Source of the DNA: Gallionella sp. | GTDB taxonomy: Bacteria; Pseudomonadota; Gammaproteobacteria; Burkholderiales; Gallionellaceae | Assembly: GCA_023229845.1 (NCBI GenBank) | Contig: JALNYK010000011.1 | Location: forward strand, 25,519 to 89,518 | Length of the DNA stretch: 64,000 nt | Direction: 5' to 3' | Shown here: positions 1 through 7,733 of the stretch, one piece after another | How positions within the stretch are numbered: the first letter of the stretch is position 1 | Layout: each line of letters opens with the position of its first letter | The notes under the pieces: model-generated | What the model saw: only the letters and a program-made list of their open reading frames with translations | The model's database searches: none | What the model was told of the DNA's origin: nothing | Position numbers and translations under genes: made by a program

Positions 1-1046
1 ACCAACGCCTCGGCCAGACTCTTCAGCACTTCCCTGATCGAGATGTCGATGAACTGCGAGGTCTCGTAAGGCACGACCCAATCGACGCCCTTGGGGAAGA
101 ACTTACCCAGTTCGGTCATGCGCGACTTGACCGCCTTGACGGTGTCCAGCGCGTTGGCGTCGGGTGTCAGGCGGATGGCGATGCCCGCCGCCGGCTGGCC
201 GTCGATGCGGGCGCGCACTGCATAATCCTGTGCCCCCAGTTCAACCCGCGCCACGTCCTTCACGCGCAGCGTCGAGCCGTCCGGATTGGTGCGCACGATG
301 ATCTCGCCGAATTCTTCCGGCGTGGACAGCCGGCTCTTGGTGACGATCACCGCGTTGAGTTCCTGCCCCGGCGCATTGGGCAGCTGCCCCAGTTCGCCGG
401 TGGCGAGTTGCGAGTTCTGCGCGCGCACCGCGCGCGACACGTCGGCGGGCGACAGTCCGTAGCCCTGCAGCTTCTCCGGCTTCAGCCACAGGCGCATCGA
501 ATACTCGGTGCCGAACAGCATCGCCTCGCCGACGCCGGGCACGCGGCGGATGCTGTCGAGCACGTTGCCCGCGGCATAGCTGCCCAGCGCCACGTTGTCG
601 TAGCTCTTGTCCGGCGAAATCATCGCAACGATCATCACGTAGTTGCGCGCGGACTTCGCGACGGTGATGCCCAGGCGGCGCACCTCTTCCGGCAGGCGCG
701 CCTCGGCGCGCTTGATGCGGTTCTGCGTTTCGACCGAGGCGAGATCAAGGTTGGTACCGGCCTGGAAGGTCAGCGTGATGCTGCCCCGGCCCAGTTCGGC
801 GGCGGATTCCATGTACAGCAGGTTCTCGATACCGTTCATCTCCTGTTCCAGCAGCGCGACGGCGGTTTCCTCAACCACTTGCGCCGACGCGCCCGGATAG
901 GTGACTGTCACCGCCAACGCCGGCGGCGCGACCGACGGGTACTGCGCAACGGGCAGGCCGCGCAACGCGAGCACGCCGCCCAGCAGGATGATCAGCGCGA
1001 TGACCCACGCAAAGATGGGACGGTCGATAAAAAATTTGGAAAACAT
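1..1046 (-). CDS. RND efflux transporter permease (AcrB/MexB type), 5' part only
   Basis: The reading frame starts at 1046 and runs off the left edge, giving about 348 residues of what should be a protein of roughly 1,050. The opening MFSKFFIDRPIFAWVIAL is the classic first transmembrane helix of the hydrophobe/amphiphile efflux family, followed by the porter-domain signature VAQYPSVAPPALAVTVTYPG and then PGASAQVVEETA. Further on, NAVIVTKSRLSTPEEFGEI and RVELGAQDYAVRARIDG fit PN1/PN2 porter subdomains. It would sit in the inner membrane and export drugs or other hydrophobic molecules by proton antiport. Its start lies 9 bases after the stop of the adaptor gene, so both are in one operon; the outer membrane partner may lie outside the window. 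Substrate cannot be told from sequence. Confidence 0.95.
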   Translation of the reverse strand, partial: MFSKFFIDRPIFAWVIALIILLGGVLALRGLPVAQYPSVAPPALAVTVTYPGASAQVVEETAVALLEQEMNGIENLLYMESAAELGRGSITLTFQAGTNLDLASVETQNRIKRAEARLPEEVRRLGITVAKSARNYVMIVAMISPDKSYDNVALGSYAAGNVLDSIRRVPGVGEAMLFGTEYSMRLWLKPEKLQGYGLSPADVSRAVRAQNSQLATGELGQLPNAPGQELNAVIVTKSRLSTPEEFGEIIVRTNPDGSTLRVKDVARVELGAQDYAVRARIDGQPAAGIAIRLTPDANALDTVKAVKSRMTELGKFFPKGVDWVVPYETSQFIDISIREVLKSLAEAL

Positions 1047-1055
1047 GGCGCGGCC

Positions 1056-2213
1056 TTATTGCTGGTTTGCGGGAGCGGACGCCGGGGCGGATGCCGCATT
1101 CGACTCCGCTCCGGCAGCGCCGAACGGCACCGGCTTGACCACCGTGCCCGGACGCGCCTTCTGCAGGCCGTTGACGATCACCTGCTCGCCGCCCTTGAGG
1201 CCGGAGGCGATGACGAAGTCGGTCCCGGCCATGCCGCCGGTCTTCACCGGCTGCGGCATTACCTTGCCCTCGGGCCCGACGATCATTACGAACTGCCCTT
1301 CCGGCCCGGCCATTACCGCGCGCTGCGGCACACGGATCACGTTCTCGGCGACCGATTCAGGGAAGCGGATGCGCACGAACATGCCCGGCAGCAGGTCGCG
1401 GCGCGGATTGGGGAATTCGGCGCGCAACGACACCGAGCCGGTGGCCGGATCGACCGCCATGTCGGTGAAGTACACCTCGCCCGGCAGCGGGAACACGCTG
1501 CCGTCTTCCATCAACAACTCCACCTCCGCCGAATCGGCACGCTTCAGACGGCCCGCCGCGACCGACTGCTTCAACCGCAGCACTTCATTGCCGGACTGGG
1601 TAAAGTTCACGTAGATCGGGTCGAGCTGCTCTATCGTCGCCAGCAATGTGGCCTCGCCCTTGCCGACCAGCGCGCCCTCGGTCACCGCTGCGCGGCCGAT
1701 GTGGCCGGAGATCGGCGCGGGTACGTTGGCGTTCTCCAGGTCTTCCTCGGCACGGATCATCGCGGCCTCGGCCTGCTTGGCTTTCGCGACCGCGAGATCG
1801 TATTCCTGCCGGCTGACCGCCTTGATTTCCAGCAGCGACTTGTAGCGCTCGACAGTCTGGCGCGCGATCGCCTGATCGGCCTGCGCCGCCGCTACGTTCG
1901 CGCGGTAACTGCGCGCATCGATGCGGTACAGCGGCGCACCCGCCCTCACTTCGCTGCCTTCCTTGAATAATCGCTTCTCGACCACCCCCTCGACGCGGGC
2001 GCGCACCTGTGCGGTGCGATAGGCTTCCAGTCGTCCCGGCAGATCCTGGGTCATCGTCGCCTCGCCGGCGGCGACCGCGATCACCTCCACCTCGGGCGGC
2101 GGCATACCCCCGCCGGATCCGCCGGGCGGAGCCGCCTTGTCCTTGCCGCCGCAGGCAGCCAGCAAGGCGATCAGCAAGAGGGTCGGGACGTAGGGTTTGG
2201 CAAGTGCGGTCAT
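1056..2213 (-). CDS. RND efflux periplasmic adaptor lipoprotein (MFP, AcrA/MexA type)
   Basis: This 385-residue protein begins with a lipoprotein signal (LLIALLAAC, predicted lipid-modified Cys at about residue 21). Then come a biotinyl-lipoyl half (VRARVEGVVEKRLFKEGSEV), an alpha-hairpin rich in Ala/Gln/Glu (AAAQADQAIARQTVERYKSL), the second lipoyl half (NVPAPISGHIGRAAVTEG) and beta-barrel segments ending in a low-complexity Ala/Pro tail. Adaptors of this kind bridge the inner-membrane RND pump and an outer-membrane channel. It is the first gene of the operon, 9 bases ahead of the permease. An operator-like palindrome lies about 170 bases upstream. Family call is firm; which compounds it handles is not visible. 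Confidence 0.95.
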   Translation of the reverse strand: MTALAKPYVPTLLLIALLAACGGKDKAAPPGGSGGGMPPPEVEVIAVAAGEATMTQDLPGRLEAYRTAQVRARVEGVVEKRLFKEGSEVRAGAPLYRIDARSYRANVAAAQADQAIARQTVERYKSLLEIKAVSRQEYDLAVAKAKQAEAAMIRAEEDLENANVPAPISGHIGRAAVTEGALVGKGEATLLATIEQLDPIYVNFTQSGNEVLRLKQSVAAGRLKRADSAEVELLMEDGSVFPLPGEVYFTDMAVDPATGSVSLRAEFPNPRRDLLPGMFVRIRFPESVAENVIRVPQRAVMAGPEGQFVMIVGPEGKVMPQPVKTGGMAGTDFVIASGLKGGEQVIVNGLQKARPGTVVKPVPFGAAGAESNAASAPASAPANQQ

Positions 2214-2518
2214 AAGTAACCTCGGTAAATATTAGTGTGGTATCGCTCAAGTGCGCAACGCGCCCTCGATATTCTCGGGGATCATCCCCCGCCGCATGGC
2301 GATGGTAAATAGGTGAAACAAGGTAAAAGGCGATCGTCCGTTCATGACGATTGCGCCGCAATACGGACACGAAAAACAAGCGTATCAAACGCTCGTTTGA
2401 ATTTCAACCGAAATTTTCGGATGGAACCGACAGGCGCAAAAATACAGAGTTAGCCGTATGTATTCCCGGCAACGAACTTCCTACGATAGCAACTGAAGCT
2501 TACCCAAAGGAGTTCATC
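2214..2518. other. Intergenic region between divergent RND operon and glycine-zipper gene
   Basis: About 305 bases hold no convincing gene. A frame upstream of and continuous with the lipoprotein gene is open from 2351, but its extra residues look random and the strong ribosome site is at 2505-2511, so I do not count it. The region must carry the two divergent promoters; the only clear signal is the palindrome at 2385-2400. A GC-rich hairpin around 2277-2290 (GGGGATCATCCCC) is also visible. Confidence 0.6.
2385..2400. promoter_or_regulatory. Operator-like palindrome upstream of RND operon
   Basis: TCAAACG-CT-CGTTTGA is a perfect 7-base inverted repeat with a 2-base centre, in the gap between the divergent efflux operon and the glycine-zipper gene. 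Size and symmetry resemble operators of TetR-family repressors, which commonly control RND pumps, but no such regulator gene is in the window. Assignment to the pump is inference; it could instead serve the rightward gene. Confidence 0.45.
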
Positions 2519-2971
2519 ATGAAAAACTTCCTGACCTTACTGCTCATTGCTGTCCTTGCCGCACCCATGGTCGCCTGCCAGACCAAGGAACAGGGTGGCG
2601 CCGTCGTAGGCGGTGTGTTGGGCGGGGTGCTGGGCGCCAATGTGGGCGGAGGACAAGGCCGAACTGCCGCCATCATTGCCGGAACGATACTCGGCGCCTA
2701 TGTGGGCAGCGAAATGGGGCGCTATATGGACGAAAGCGACGAACGCAAGGCCCGATCCGCACTGGAATACAACCGCGATAATCAGAGGAGCTCCTGGCAT
2801 AACCCGAATACCGGCGCCGATGTTTCCGCAACGCCGACCCGCACCTATCAGGCTGCCAGCGGCGCAAACTGTCGCGAATACCAGACCACCGTCACCGTCG
2901 GCGGCAAGCAGGAAAAGGCTTACGGCAACGCCTGCCGCCAGCCGGACGGCTCCTGGAAGATCGCCAACTAG
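2519..2971 (+). CDS. Glycine-zipper outer-membrane lipoprotein (17 kDa surface antigen-like)
   Basis: The start at 2519 is fixed by AAAGGAG eight bases upstream. The 150-residue product has a signal peptide with a lipobox (APMVAC, Cys near residue 19). A glycine-zipper segment follows (GGAVVGGVLGGVLGANVGGG, then IIAGTILGAYVGSEMG), as in the Rickettsia 17 kDa antigen and the SlyB/PcP-type lipoproteins. The C-terminal part (ANCREYQTTVTVGGKQEKAY, ending PDGSWKIAN) is the soluble 17 kDa-antigen type domain. Such proteins sit in the outer membrane and are linked to envelope integrity; the precise role here is unknown. It is a single-gene unit followed by a hairpin. Confidence 0.85.
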   Translation: MKNFLTLLLIAVLAAPMVACQTKEQGGAVVGGVLGGVLGANVGGGQGRTAAIIAGTILGAYVGSEMGRYMDESDERKARSALEYNRDNQRSSWHNPNTGADVSATPTRTYQAASGANCREYQTTVTVGGKQEKAYGNACRQPDGSWKIAN

Positions 2972-2998
2972 TAGGGGCACGGCGCGCCGCGCCCCTAC
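2971..2998. terminator. GC-rich hairpin after the glycine-zipper gene
   Basis: GTAGGGGC and GCCCCTAC form an 8-base perfect stem directly overlapping the stop codon at 2969-2971. There is no T-run behind it, so it is either a weak terminator or a copy of a short dispersed palindrome; I cannot tell which. Confidence 0.4.
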
Positions 2999-3139
2999 GC
3001 ACCTGGAAAGCGGCCCTTCGATAATTTTAGCCGCGATGGGCTGCTCGAATCCCCGCGGGCTTTGATGCCCCGCAACGCTTGGTGCAAGATTCGCGCAATG
3101 GCACAAGCCTTGTGCCGAATCAACCCAAGGATTGCCCAG

Positions 3140-3496
3140 ATGCTGCTCAAGTGCCCCGATTGCGGGAAGGAAATAAGCAAGAACGCGAGAATATGCCCGC
3201 ACTGCAAGTGCGATACGGCGACTTTCAAACCGCAGGAGACGGAACCCTGCCGCACCTGCAAGACGCCTCTGATTGTCAAAGAGCATCGCGCGACGGTCTA
3301 CAAATCCGACCCGACGATACTCGACCGCAGCCCGGTGTCGGCGCATACCGTGCATACGCCCTGCCCGAAGTGCGGCGATCCCCGTCCGCTGGACAGGGTA
3401 AACATGCCATCCCGCGCCGGGAAGCGCGCACTTGTCATCGGCCTGCTGGTCGCCGCAATTGCAACGGCGGCGGCCTATTTCCTTTACCTCGACTAG
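3140..3496 (+). CDS. Zinc-ribbon membrane protein, function unknown
   Basis: The 118-residue product starts MLLKCPDCGKEISKNARICP and contains four CxxC pairs (CPDC, CPHC, CRTC, CPKC), enough for two zinc ribbons. A single C-terminal membrane helix follows (ALVIGLLVAAIATAAAYFLY), placing the ribbons in the cytoplasm if the tail is an anchor. The start at 3140 is preferred because the first ribbon begins right there and AAGG lies upstream; an in-frame extension to 3062 adds residues that look unlike the family. I do not recognise a specific function. Similar ribbon-plus-helix proteins are widespread and mostly uncharacterised. Confidence 0.65.
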   Translation: MLLKCPDCGKEISKNARICPHCKCDTATFKPQETEPCRTCKTPLIVKEHRATVYKSDPTILDRSPVSAHTVHTPCPKCGDPRPLDRVNMPSRAGKRALVIGLLVAAIATAAAYFLYLD

Positions 3497-3503
3497 CTCA
3501 TCC

Positions 3504-3637
3504 CCGTCATTCCGGCGTAGGCCGGAATCCAGATGATTGACCGCTTCCCACGCAGTGGGACAACATCCGAAACACAGCTTTGTCCGCTACGCGGGTTTAT
3601 ATGATGAACTGGATTCCGGCCTGCGCCGGAATGACGG
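3504..3637. repeat. REP-like inverted-repeat doublet
   Basis: Two 29-base units face each other: 3504-3532 (CCGTCATTCCGGCGTAGGCC then GGAATCCAG) and 3609-3637, its near-perfect reverse complement. Each unit is itself a hairpin around ATTCCGG/CCGGAAT. The spacer of 76 bases contains a further small hairpin (TCCCACGCAGTGGGA). The layout is that of a REP doublet (BIME-like), here between two convergent genes, where it may also act in transcript termination. Confidence 0.8.
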
Positions 3638-3671
3638 TCTATTCGATTATCCGGGTTTACGGCAACTGAAA

Positions 3672-5213
3672 TCAGGCCCGGCCCAGCGCGCGCAGCTTGG
3701 CATCCTCGACCCGGATGTGGTGGACCAGCCAGTCGCGCAGGTAGGCCAGCACGTCGAATTGCGCGACCAGCGGATTGGCATGTAGCTCTTCGTAGAACTC
3801 GTGGATCTTGGCCTCGAAGGCGTGGTGCTGTTCTTTCTGGCGCGCCAGCCCCGTAAAACCATAATGAGTCATCATCTGCTCTTCGGCACGAAAATGCACC
3901 TTGGCATAGGCATCCAGCGATTTGACCAACCGGGCCACCTCGCGCGCGCCACGCTTGCCGCTGACCACATCGTGCAGATCGTTGATCAGGTCGAACAGGT
4001 AACGATGGTGCTCGTCGATGATGTCGATGCCCACGCTGAGGCTGTCGTCCCATGCCACCCAGGCGTCCGCGCGCGGCGCGAGCGGCGGCAGCGTCAGCAC
4101 CTGTTTGGGATCGATGATGTCGTCGCGATACAGCTCGCGGATGCGCAGGATTTCCGGCATCGCCGCCTCGAAGGCGCGCACCACCGCCGGATCGAAATAC
4201 TTCCCGGATTCGGAAAGTATCCAGTCGTGCGCCGCTTCGACGGTCCACGGCTCTTTGTACGGACGACGAGAAGTCAGGGCATCGAACACGTCGGCGACGG
4301 AACAGATGCGCGCCAGTATCGGTATCTGTTCGCCGGACAGCCCCTGCGGATAGCCCTTGCCGTCCCAGCGCTCGTGATGCGAACCGGCGATGTCCCGCGC
4401 GGCGGCGATCAGCGAATCGCTGCCGGCCAGAATCGTCACGCCGATCTGCGTGTGCGTCTTCATCGTCTCGAATTCTTCCGGGGTGAACTTGCCAGGCTTC
4501 AGCAGCACCGCATCGGCGATGCCGATCTTGCCGACATCGTGCATGGGAGCCGCGACGTACAGCAGTTCGCGTTGCGCCGACGGCAGATCCATCGCCTTGG
4601 CGATCGCCTGAGCGAAGTTGGTCATGCGCATGATGTGCCAACCGGTTTCGTTGTCGCGGTATTCGGACGCGACGCCCAGGCTGCGCAAGGCATCCGCGCG
4701 CGCTTCTTCGAGTTCCAGTTCGCGTATGCGCAGGGTCTCGCTGGTCAGCGCGCGCTGGACCAGGCCGGAAAGCGCCCGCGCCAGATCGCTCATGAAATCC
4801 AGATGTATTTCGGTGGGCTGGTAGTCCGGAACGGTGAACAACACGGTGTAGCCGACACCCTGTCCGTCGATGCGCAACGGCAACAGCAGCCCTTGTTGCC
4901 TCTCGTCGTTCGGAAACGGAATGATCTCGATCACGCATGCTTCGGAAATATCGGAAAAGGCGAACATGCCCGTTTCCCAGCGGAAATCGGATTTCCAGCC
5001 GGGCTCCATACCGAACTGGGCGACCTGGAAATAGCGTCCGCGCGGATTCAGCAGCACCACCGCACCGCGCGGTTGCAGCGAAAACTCACGATAAGTGCAC
5101 AGAATCCCGAACAGACGTTCCAGCAGCGCATCCAGATCAGTCGTGCTGCTACTGGTGATGCTCAGCTCGAATACCAGTTGGCTGATAGCGAGCAACTTTT
5201 CTTCCTTGTTCAT
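3672..5213 (-). CDS. GAF-like / HD-GYP / bacteriohemerythrin fusion protein
   Basis: This 513-residue cytosolic protein has three parts. Residues 15-160 look like a GAF-type sensor region. Residues 170-360 are an HD-GYP phosphodiesterase domain with H193, the HD pair at 225-226 (HDVGKIGI), H279/H280, and GKGYP at 285-289, so the metal and substrate residues are present; HD-GYP enzymes hydrolyse cyclic di-GMP. Residues 385-505 form a hemerythrin domain with the di-iron ligand pattern: EHHRYLF at 401-407, HFRAEE at 440-445, HH at 463-464, HHIRVED at 498-504. The combination suggests control of c-di-GMP turnover by oxygen or nitric oxide, which is inference. The start at 5213 has a strong GGAGGGG upstream. 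It is monocistronic; the REP doublet lies at its 3' side. Confidence 0.93.
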   Translation of the reverse strand: MNKEEKLLAISQLVFELSITSSSTTDLDALLERLFGILCTYREFSLQPRGAVVLLNPRGRYFQVAQFGMEPGWKSDFRWETGMFAFSDISEACVIEIIPFPNDERQQGLLLPLRIDGQGVGYTVLFTVPDYQPTEIHLDFMSDLARALSGLVQRALTSETLRIRELELEEARADALRSLGVASEYRDNETGWHIMRMTNFAQAIAKAMDLPSAQRELLYVAAPMHDVGKIGIADAVLLKPGKFTPEEFETMKTHTQIGVTILAGSDSLIAAARDIAGSHHERWDGKGYPQGLSGEQIPILARICSVADVFDALTSRRPYKEPWTVEAAHDWILSESGKYFDPAVVRAFEAAMPEILRIRELYRDDIIDPKQVLTLPPLAPRADAWVAWDDSLSVGIDIIDEHHRYLFDLINDLHDVVSGKRGAREVARLVKSLDAYAKVHFRAEEQMMTHYGFTGLARQKEQHHAFEAKIHEFYEELHANPLVAQFDVLAYLRDWLVHHIRVEDAKLRALGRA

Positions 5214-5292
5214 TGCCCCTCCCCGATATCGTTATTGTCTTTTGCGCACCATAGCAGAGCGGTGAAAAAATAACTACAGCGGCGACATCCAT

Positions 5293-6870
5293 TCAACCGC
5301 CAATCGCGACAACGCTCTCCTGCTCATCCGGCGCCAGCGCCTGGACGGTTTCCAGCTGGCGCTGCAGCACGCGCAGATCGGCTTCCGAGGCGTCCGTGCC
5401 CTGTGCGGTGCGCCTGGCGATACGCTCGCGCAACACGGCGGGTTCGACCCGAATATCCAGGATGCGAAATCCCGCGCCGCGCCGCCGCGCAAGATCGCGG
5501 AACAAGTCTCGCTGCCAGCGCTCTAGGCAGGCGGCATCGACGATCACCGACCATCCGGCATCCAACAGGCCTTCGGCGAGATGAGCCAGATGCCGGTAGG
5601 TGTGTTCGCTGGCCTGCTGCGTATAAAGCCCCTCGCCCACCCCGCCGTCGCTACGCGCCAGCACATCCAGTCCGGACAGCCGCTTGCGCTCTACATCGGA
5701 GCGCAGCCGTATCATGCCCTGCCGCTGCAACAGCGACTGGGTCTGCGTGGTCTTGCCGGAGCCGGACAGGCCGTGGGTGATCCACAGTTGCGGCGGCTCG
5801 CTCTGCATCAGTCGTTCGGCCAGCCGCAGGCAGGAATCAACTTCGACTCGCTCGGCCTCGCCGCCCGCCTGACCGGCGCGCAATGTTGCAACCTTGGCTC
5901 GCACCATTGCGCGGTACACCGCGTAATAGCGCAGCAGCGCCATGCCCTCGTAATCGCCGGTCGCCTCCAGCCAAGCGTTCAGGAAGCGCATCGCCAGCTC
6001 GTCCTGTCCGCGGTGCAGCAGGTCCATATAGCAGAACGCGATTTCGGAGATCACGTCTATCCAGCGCAAAGCCGGGCTGAACTCGATGCAGTCGAAGATC
6101 ACCAGCTCGCCGTCCACCCAAGCGAGGTTGCCCAGATGCAGGTCGCCGTGGCACTCGCGGATAAAACCGGCGAGCTTGCGCCCGCTCATAGCCGGCGTCA
6201 GGCGGCGGTGTTCGGCCTCGCTCCAGTCCTGCAGTTGTTTCAGCAGCGACGAGTCCGGCAGCCGTTCGGCCAGCAACTGGAAGTTTTCCGCGACCGGGCG
6301 GGCGATGGTTTCCGGTTCGCCCCACGGCATATCGGCGGAGGCGACGGCACACTCGTGCAGGTGGAAGCGCGCGATCCGCGCGGCGAGCCGGTCTATCTTC
6401 CCGCTGTCCAGTTCGCCGCGTTGCGCCAAGTGGTCGAGCGTGTCTTCCGGCGGGAAGCGGCGCATCTGCACCGCGTATTCGAAGGGAGCGTCGACCGAAA
6501 TTTCGCGTAGCGATTCGTTTGCTCCCTCCCCCGCTTGCGGGGGAGGGTTGGGGAGAGGGGCGTTGACGACTCCGCCCAGATGCGGCGCATCGGGGCTGCC
6601 GGTGATCGGCACGACGCCGAGGTAATAATCCGGCGCGAGACGCCGGTTCAGTCGCACCTCCTCCTCGCAGGCCTGGCGGCGCAACGCCAGCGTGCTGAAA
6701 TCGAGGAAACCGAGGTCGATGGGTTTCTTGATCTTGTAGGCGTAGTCGCCGGCGAGCAACACCCAGGAGATATGGGTCTCGATCAGCCGCACTTCGCCGA
6801 CGGGATGACCGTAGCATTCAGTCTGCGTCAGCAGCGCCCGGACCAGCGGAGCTGCCAACGCGGTGGTCAT
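5293..6870 (-). CDS. Two-domain protein: aminoglycoside-phosphotransferase-like kinase plus P-loop ATPase/kinase
   Basis: The 525-residue product joins an APH-like half (HGDLHLGN at about 241-248 is the catalytic loop; VIFDCIEF at 257-264 supplies the metal-binding Asp) to a C-terminal P-loop domain with Walker A GLSGSGKTT at about 367-375, related to zeta-toxin/gluconokinase-like ATPases. This two-part family (COG2187 plus COG0645) is common in proteobacteria but its substrate is unknown. The start codon overlaps the rsmI stop by 4 bases (ATGA), so it is translated from the rsmI transcript. Residues about 103-126 are encoded by a palindromic repeat (see 6501-6560) and interrupt the expected N-terminal domain between PHLGG and FEYAVQMRRF. 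Confidence 0.88.
   Translation of the reverse strand: MTTALAAPLVRALLTQTECYGHPVGEVRLIETHISWVLLAGDYAYKIKKPIDLGFLDFSTLALRRQACEEEVRLNRRLAPDYYLGVVPITGSPDAPHLGGVVNAPLPNPPPQAGEGANESLREISVDAPFEYAVQMRRFPPEDTLDHLAQRGELDSGKIDRLAARIARFHLHECAVASADMPWGEPETIARPVAENFQLLAERLPDSSLLKQLQDWSEAEHRRLTPAMSGRKLAGFIRECHGDLHLGNLAWVDGELVIFDCIEFSPALRWIDVISEIAFCYMDLLHRGQDELAMRFLNAWLEATGDYEGMALLRYYAVYRAMVRAKVATLRAGQAGGEAERVEVDSCLRLAERLMQSEPPQLWITHGLSGSGKTTQTQSLLQRQGMIRLRSDVERKRLSGLDVLARSDGGVGEGLYTQQASEHTYRHLAHLAEGLLDAGWSVIVDAACLERWQRDLFRDLARRRGAGFRILDIRVEPAVLRERIARRTAQGTDASEADLRVLQRQLETVQALAPDEQESVVAIGG
6501..6560. repeat. Palindromic repeat copy inside the kinase gene
   Basis: A roughly 60-base element with the hairpin core CCCCCGCTTGCGGGGG sits inside the gene at 5293-6870 without breaking its frame. 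It matches the element at 13648-13706 along its whole length (shared CGCGTAGCGA, TCGTT, CCCGCTTGCGGG, GAGGG) and its core resembles the intergenic hairpins at 15074-15161. On the coding strand it is read as LPNPPPQAGEGANESLRE. Confidence 0.8.
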
Positions 6871-7733
6871 TCCGCCGCTTCCTTCATTCTCAGCGCCTCC
6901 TGATACAACTCGCTACGGTTCGCTCCACTGATCTTCGCGGCCAGTTGCACCGCCTGTTTCAGCGGCAGTTCTTCGAGCAGCAGGCTCAGCGTGGACAGCG
7001 CCTCGGCGGGCAGACCCTGCTGCGGCTCGGCGCCGGATACCAGCACGACGAACTCGCCGCGCTGCTGGTTGCTGTCCGACTGCAGCCAGTCTTCGGCTTC
7101 GTCCAGACGGCAGGAATGTATCGTCTCGAACAGCTTGGTGACTTCGCGCGCCAGCACGATCTGCCGTTCGCCGCCGAACACCGCATGCAGATCGGCCACG
7201 CATTCGACGATGCGGTGCGGCGCTTCGTAGAACACCAGCGTGTAGGGATGACTCTGCAAGCCTTGCAGCACGGTGCAGCGCGCGGCGGACTTGTTCGGCA
7301 AGAAGCCGTAGAACAGGAAATGCGGCGCGGAAAGTCCCGAGGCCGACAGCGCCGCGACCGCAGCGCTCGCGCCGGGAATCGGGATCACGCGCAAGCCCGC
7401 GGCCAGCACCGCCTGCACCAGCAGCGCGCCGGGATCGCTGACCGCGGGCGTGCCGGCGTCGCTGACGAAGGCGACACTTTGGCCGGCTTGCAGCATCGCG
7501 ACGATCTTCTCCGCCGCGCCGCGCTCGTTGTGCTGGTGCACCGCCATCAGCTTGTTCGCCGTGATGCCGTGGTGCGACAGCAGGTGCGCGGTGTTGCGCG
7601 TGTCCTCGGCTGCGACGGCGTCCGTCGCGGTCAGCACGTCGAGTGCGCGCAGCGTGATGTCACGCAGATTACCAATCGGTGTGGCGACTACATATAATGC
7701 CGCCTCCAGTTTTTGCGGATGTGAATGATGCAA
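6867..7733 (-). CDS. rsmI: 16S rRNA (cytidine(1402)-2'-O)-methyltransferase
   Basis: The 288-residue protein carries the SAM-methyltransferase signature of the tetrapyrrole-methylase fold: LYVVATPIGNLRDITLRAL at the N terminus, EDTRNTAHLL, and SDAGTPAVSDPGALLV. RsmI 2'-O-methylates C1402 of 16S rRNA in the P site. There is no ATG before the conserved core; a TTG at 7733 preceded by AGAGGG is the best start, which makes the gene overlap the start of the divergent lpoA by 9 bases. The rsmI/lpoA divergence is the same as in E. coli. Downstream, the two-domain kinase gene overlaps by 4 bases. Confidence 0.95.
   Translation of the reverse strand: MHHSHPQKLEAALYVVATPIGNLRDITLRALDVLTATDAVAAEDTRNTAHLLSHHGITANKLMAVHQHNERGAAEKIVAMLQAGQSVAFVSDAGTPAVSDPGALLVQAVLAAGLRVIPIPGASAAVAALSASGLSAPHFLFYGFLPNKSAARCTVLQGLQSHPYTLVFYEAPHRIVECVADLHAVFGGERQIVLAREVTKLFETIHSCRLDEAEDWLQSDSNQQRGEFVVLVSGAEPQQGLPAEALSTLSLLLEELPLKQAVQLAAKISGANRSELYQEALRMKEAAE

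Noticed and set aside
2351..2518. N-terminal extension of the glycine-zipper lipoprotein
   Set aside because: The signal peptide and strong ribosome site are at 2519; the extension would hide both.
3801..5273. Long open frame on the plus strand opposite the HD-GYP-hemerythrin gene
   Set aside because: It is a shadow of the GC-rich coding strand: His/Arg/Gln-rich composition, no domain, no ribosome site.
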